Shown here: positions 59,626-64,000 of the stretch, one piece after another | Layout: each line of letters opens with the position of its first letter | Numbering within the stretch: the stretch's first letter is position 1 | Source: Oikopleura dioica | Taxonomy: Eukaryota; Chordata; Appendicularia; Copelata; Oikopleuridae | Assembly: GCA_907165135.1 (NCBI GenBank) | Contig: OU015568.1 | Coordinates: forward strand, 12,222,501 to 12,286,500 | DNA length: 64,000 nucleotides | Reading direction: 5' to 3' | Translations under genes and position numbers: made by a program | The notes under the pieces: model-generated | Databases searched by the model: none | Seen by the model: the letters and a program-made list of their open reading frames with translations, nothing else | What the model was told of the DNA's origin: nothing

Positions 59626-60471
59626 TTAGTTTAGCAGGCAAGACTCATAAGTAGGCACCATGTACTTGATATTGATGAATGCATCTGGACCACCGTGCTT
59701 CTCGAACGCCTCGAGGGTCTCTTGGATCAATTCTCTAGAATACAGTCAGTCACTTGTTTACTGGCTTGTTACTGGCTTACCCGATGTTCTCCCGCTTTTG
59801 CTGCGAGTAGTCGATTCCGTCGCCGCTGTTGAGGTTCATGTTTTTGAAAATGTTCAGGATGGGGAGAATCTGGCGGTAGTAGGGAACCAAAGCTTCGCCA
59901 ACGATATCGGCAGAGATGACGAGGTGCTGGAGGACCTTCAGTGTCGTGCAGATGGTCGGTCGGCATCGCGTGTTCAGAGCGTTTTTAATCGGAATGATCA
60001 GCTGGGGAATAACTAAAGAATAGTACTCAATATTCTATTGCTGAAAAGGAAAGTCTTACCTGGAAGAATTTTCGATCCACCATGCTCGAGCATATCATGA
60101 ACTCCTTGTCTAGCAAAGAATTCATATGGGTGCGTTGTTTCGCTATTGAAAACAGTAACATAACGTGTCAAGCAAAAGTTTCTTACCATAAGCCATCGAA
60201 AAAGAGTGGCAAATAATGGTGATAGTCAAGCTTCTCGATCTCTACTTTCCATGCGATTCGATTTCCTTTTGTATCGTGCTCAAGGGCGATGGGGAAATCT
60301 CCTCGCTCATAAAATTTTCGGAAAGAGGTGGGACCTAGATTAAATTCTTATTTGTGACTTCCGAAAGGAGATCTTACCGCTCTGTCGTTTTTTGAAGGCG
60401 CCAGCGGTAGGTGGGCCGATGATCTGCGCTTTGGGGCTCCTTGATTTGATAGTGAATCCTTCGGTCTCCAT
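59626..60471 (-). CDS. PACRG: parkin co-regulated gene protein
   Basis: PACRG is an inner-junction protein of ciliary doublet microtubules, joining A- and B-tubules. Five exons (60378-60471, 60187-60334, 60060-60142, 59781-60012, 59626-59734) give 221 residues with consistent phases. Conserved blocks run through the whole protein: [92 protein letters not shown] and [13 protein letters not shown] at the extreme C-terminus. ATG 60471 ([10 protein letters not shown]) matches where family similarity begins. The reading frame continues upstream of it to a TTTGACAG acceptor at 60487. The stop codon of the upstream GRK-like gene may lie inside that acceptor. Confidence 0.95.
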
Positions 60472-60489
60472 CCCACCTGCTAGATACTG

Positions 60490-63466
60490 TCAAATGTTGA
60501 AAAAAATCTCCCGCGAAAGAAGGGAAAAAACGAAAAAAGATCTTACCTTTTCCGGTTTTTTATTTAAACTGATTTCAAAAACCGAGATTTGGCAACAACA
60601 AGGACCCTGTTCTAGAAAATCGACGAATAAGTTGAGTTTATTATGCAGTTTTTTTATTGTGGTTAAATTGATGATACGGATCCGTTGGCGATTTTTGAGT
60701 GCGCAATCGCCACTTTTTTCTGCCTCTTCATTTCTTCTTTCATCGATCTTCGTATTGAAATTTGCTTTGGCGCGTTTTTCGAAAGATTTGTTACGTTTTT
60801 CCACACTTGATCAATTTATCAATGGTTTTAAGATTAAATTGCTGTACCTTTTAGTATGTCGACGTACCACTGCTCTTGCTCGAAGCCCATTTCGAAAGAG
60901 AAAGTGATGTCCCGCGAATGAGTTTTAATAAGAATCGCCTCAGTGTCTTTTGGCTTGATCTTTTCCACCGAGATGATCTCGTCGATGGGAATGACGATCT
61001 GCTCGGCCGGTATCTCGAGCCGATTCGGAAAGAGAAAAATCTCTCTTTTGGACCACGTTGGGTTGAACCTTTTTTGGGGGTCAATTATCTGGAATTATTG
61101 AATCGCAAAGAAGATACCTGGAATCGGCGGCTTTTGAGCAAACTCCTCGGATTAAAATGTCTTGAAATTCGGTTTCTTGAAGCTGATCGCCGCTGTTATC
61201 TTCGTTTTGACTCTTTTCAATCGCATTTTGAGTGGACAAGTCAAAGACAGTGTCTATTTAGGTTTCTATGATGCTATACTAACGTGAGAGATAAGAAACA
61301 TAAGAAACCATAGCTAGAATTTCTTTTCGCCATTTAGTCTTGCTTATAAACTCGTATTTTGCTGAACTATTTCCGATGCATTTTGAGTCTTGTTCCAAAC
61401 AAGCAATTCTGTCCACTATTTCTTCCTCTAGCAACCATTGATGATTTGAAAGGATATTGTCAAACCTGTTCTTGTTGAGACGATAATTGGTGCATCAATT
61501 GTTTTAAGCTCCATTTGTGACCAGTTTGTCTGATGGAAGATCTTCTCCGTTCGGATTTGATCGACTTTCAGGCGCGCACCTGGGTCGCTGCTTCTTTTGG
61601 ATTCGTTTTGTGCAACAATAGTTACCCAAATCAATATTTGACGTACTTATATCAAAAAAGGTGGCTCGACAATGTTTTGTAAAAATCCAAGCTTAGCATT
61701 TTTGCGAGCAAAATTTGCAAACCAAGTGGCGAGACTTGATTCAATCTGTCAAGCAATTTATACGATATTTGCTCCGTGATAGGGTCCGTCACTGAATGAA
61801 ACAGGTTAGGTTTGTCTTCTGCTGCTGTGTCTTACCTATTGGCGACTCTCCATAAAACAAGTAATAAATTGTGCAGCCAAGAGAGAAGATATCACACGAT
61901 TTGCTGTAGCTGTCGGAGATAACTTCCGGTGCTTTGAACTGAGGGGAACCGACGTCGCCAGTGATTTCATTGTTGTTAGAGCAGATGACAGCGTCGAAGA
62001 AGTTACTGATCATGCAATGTCCGGTGCCTGAGAGTCGGAATGAAAAATCAATTTTCTAAAGCTCAATTTGATTTTGGCTTTTTGTCCGTTCCTGAGATGA
62101 GAATCGACCTCGGACAAATGTTTCTGTGGCAGATATTATGCTGGTGTATGAACTCCAGGCCAATGACCATCTCGCACGTGTAGAAGAGCACCTCCTCCAA
62201 GGTGAATCCACCGCGCTGATTATGCAGCTTCAGCAAATCGCCCCCGTCGCCAAAGTCATGGACTACAATCGCAATTATCCATCATTCTGCTACACTACTT
62301 AAGACTTACTGAATAAGATGGTCGAGCAATCCTGGAATATGTAGCTGACTTGGTCGATAAAAGCACCTTTCGTGCAAGATACGCTCATTAGAAACTCGTT
62401 TATTTTCTATGACCAACAAATCATCAACGATCATTAACAACTGAGTTATGTTCCAGACATAAGCGAGCCACGTCCCTGAGAAGAGTCAAAATGTCAAAAT
62501 AGTTTTCTAGCTGATCGAAGTCTGGCATTTTGTCTTTTGCCATAATTCGAAGCGCGTATGTTGCATTCGTATCCGTTTTCGTTACTTTGTAAACGTCACC
62601 TTTTAGAATTGGTCATTAAAAGATCAAGACTAATCGTCTTGAGTTCGCTTTCGCCTGGGTTTTTAATTGAGTTAGCACGAGTTCAATCGGTGTTGATTTA
62701 GTTAGAGTAATGACCATGACGAAATGGCCAGATTCGATCTTGGAATAATTGCTAAATGTGTCCAAATTTACTCGCAAATCAAGCTCTAGGCATTTCCACT
62801 GAAGGTAGACTGTCGATGAATATGAATCTTGGAAGACGTCCCAGCCGAGATAGCTCAATAACGAGTACAGTAGATGATAGTCTGAGGGGATATACTTAAG
62901 AACCTTCTCCGCGCTCCATTTAAATAGCTTATCCCATTCCTGATGAAAATACAATTTCTTCATTTAGCTCCAGTTTTCTTATAAAAACCTCAATCTGTTG
63001 AGAGTCCAGCTCAAATCCTCAAAAAAGCTCTTACTAAATACTCTTCAGACTTGACAAGAAACCTTTAAGCTCGGTAGATTTATACACATTTCGGAGCACA
63101 TAAACTAACTCGTTGAGGTATCGTGTGATTCCAATCGGTCGTATTTTATGCTGAAATTGCACTTGAACGAAATGAGCTAAAAGCAAAACTTGCTTGTTTC
63201 TTGCTGAGCTCAAAAATCTCCATAAGTCCTCTGGTAGTACGATCTTCTTGAAGAGCTCTTTTGATGAGTTTGGTTCCGATTGCATCTTCCCACACATCGT
63301 CGAAGTTCCACAGATGATTTTGTTCAAGAAATCTCTATATCAAAGAAATAAAGTTACAATAGTTGCTGGTGCATCTTACCAGAACAACAGATCTTACAGA
63401 AGTCGGAGGTAAGTCCAGTGATTTAGCTCTTTTGCCACGTTTCGATACACGTCTCAAAATATCCAT
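60490..63466 (-). CDS. GRK2/3-like pseudokinase (RH - kinase-like - PH)
   Basis: Active GRK2/3 phosphorylates agonist-bound receptors. Sure exons: 63380-63466 (MDILRRVSKRGKRA, LPPTSVRSVVL), one ending 63334 (FDDVWEDAIGTKL), one near 62710-62939 (WDVFQDSY; FSNYSKIESGHF), one at about 62480-62600 (GDVYKVTKTDTNATYALRI), about 62300-62390 (NERILHERCFIDQVSYIF), 62092-62250, up to 62027, about 61428-61634 (FHQTNWSQMELKTIDAP), about 61118-61250 and 60848-61068. The order is RGS-homology, kinase, AGC-type tail and PH (WSKREIFLFPNRLE; EQWYVDIL), as in GRK2/3. Catalytic positions are changed: YAMK is YALR, the HRDLKP loop is HRNICP, DLG is NFF. APE and DxxSLGC remain. The N-lobe splices and the 3' end (tentatively exon 60547-60611 and the stop at 60490) are unresolved. 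Confidence 0.72.
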
Positions 63467-63690
63467 CTTCGGAGAAAAAAAAAACTATTCTATCTAGTAG
63501 CCATAAAGCACGTGATAAATGTTCATTATGCACAGTTAAGTCCCGCTATGTCCATTTGAGGGAGGAGAATGGCCCTCTGTTGCCTCCGTCTCATTAAAAC
63601 ACGGGAAATGAAAACCGAAGCACTTAATGCTCGCCCGATAAATATATCTACTCAAAGAGGAGCTATATATTTGGATTGAAAGCATTTACT

Positions 63691-63871
63691 TTACGTCAAT
63701 TTTGTAATGTCTGCTACAAATTGATGTGTACCGTTCCTGATTTCAAGCTCAGCTCGCGATTGTCTTCTGCTGAGCTTTTTCTTTGGAGCTCTGATGTTGA
63801 AAGCCTAGAAAAAAAAATAGAATGAATTTTCACAGTAATTACTATCTCCTTGGAATTACCTTGAAAGCCAT
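63691..63871 (-). CDS. small basic protein upstream of the GRK-like gene
   Basis: Two exons, 63860-63871 (ATG GCT TTC AAG) and 63691-63804, joined in phase 0 across a 55-nt GTAATT...TTTCTAG intron, give 41 residues. It starts MAFKAFNIRAPKKKLSRRQS and has a lysine/arginine-rich centre. A GT in the second exon (GGAACG|GTACAC) could be another donor, so the frame may continue in a further exon. The stop lies 225 nt before the GRK-like ATG on the same strand. No family recognised. Confidence 0.35.
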
Positions 63872-64000
63872 AGCAGCAAGGCGAACACATTTTCTTATAT
63901 AGGCTCAGCGCGTCAATTTTACTACCAGTGGCAAGTATTGGCAATTTTAAAACGATACGCAGCCGAAATGAATTATTCCACGGCCCAGTAATTTTCTTCT

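Noticed and set aside
62616-62705. First reading of the GRK N-lobe as continuing through VMVITLTKSTPIELVLTQLK
   Set aside because: The true glycine-loop and beta-3 segment (GDVYKVTKTDTN, YALRI) lies on the next exon and aligns better with GRK2; the intervening stretch is intron.
1-64000. CRISPR arrays, prokaryotic operons, riboswitches, rRNA genes
   Set aside because: The gene structure is eukaryotic throughout, with spliced genes on both strands. No spaced direct-repeat array or rRNA core sequence was seen.

Overview
The window is eukaryotic and almost certainly comes from a small-genome animal. The best fit is an appendicularian tunicate of the Oikopleura type. This is inferred from intron structure, not from a species marker. 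Introns are mostly 40-55 nt (47 nt inside the grainyhead-like gene, 46 nt in the receptor gene, 49 nt in the GRK-like gene). Several introns that reading frame or homology force have GA-AG or GC-AG ends. Genes are packed on both strands, some nested in introns of others, and one pair is close enough to be an operon. The conserved genes are metazoan regulators and cilium proteins. All models were spliced by eye.

Layout. 0.4-4.3 kb: a partial single-pass membrane protein gene and a tiny membrane protein gene (+). 4.3-9.4 kb: an RGS3-like C2-PDZ-PH-like-RGS gene (+). 10.6-16.6 kb: a PP2A regulatory subunit B'' (PPP2R3) gene (+). 16.8-23.6 kb: a grainyhead-like transcription factor (-), convergent with PPP2R3. 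One of its introns carries a FLYWCH-like ORF with an exact internal duplication and a nested 50-residue gene. 26.3-26.6 kb: a small acidic protein gene (-). 28.1-29.6 kb: a secreted FG-GAP/VCBS protein (-). 30.1-32.5 kb: CFAP221 (+). 32.9-33.7 kb: an intronless ZIC-like zinc-finger gene (+).

34.1-42.8 kb: a sema-domain gene (-) that appears to continue into a coiled coil and a basic tail, with a small plus-strand gene nested in its largest intron. 45.2-46.5 kb: an orphan multi-pass membrane protein (-). 47.1-54.7 kb: a 14-exon, 1,529-residue single-pass receptor with Ig-like and fibronectin-like regions (-). 54.7-59.6 kb: mostly without recognisable genes. 59.6-63.9 kb: PACRG, a GRK2/3-type protein with degraded catalytic motifs, and a small basic protein, all on the minus strand and possibly co-transcribed.

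Themes. RGS3-like and GRK2-like proteins both act on heterotrimeric G-protein signalling. CFAP221 and PACRG belong to motile cilia. Grainyhead and ZIC are developmental transcription factors. The most unusual content is the GRK2-like pseudokinase, the sema-coiled-coil architecture, the receptor with a C-x9-C-x-W motif, and the GA-AG/GC-AG introns.
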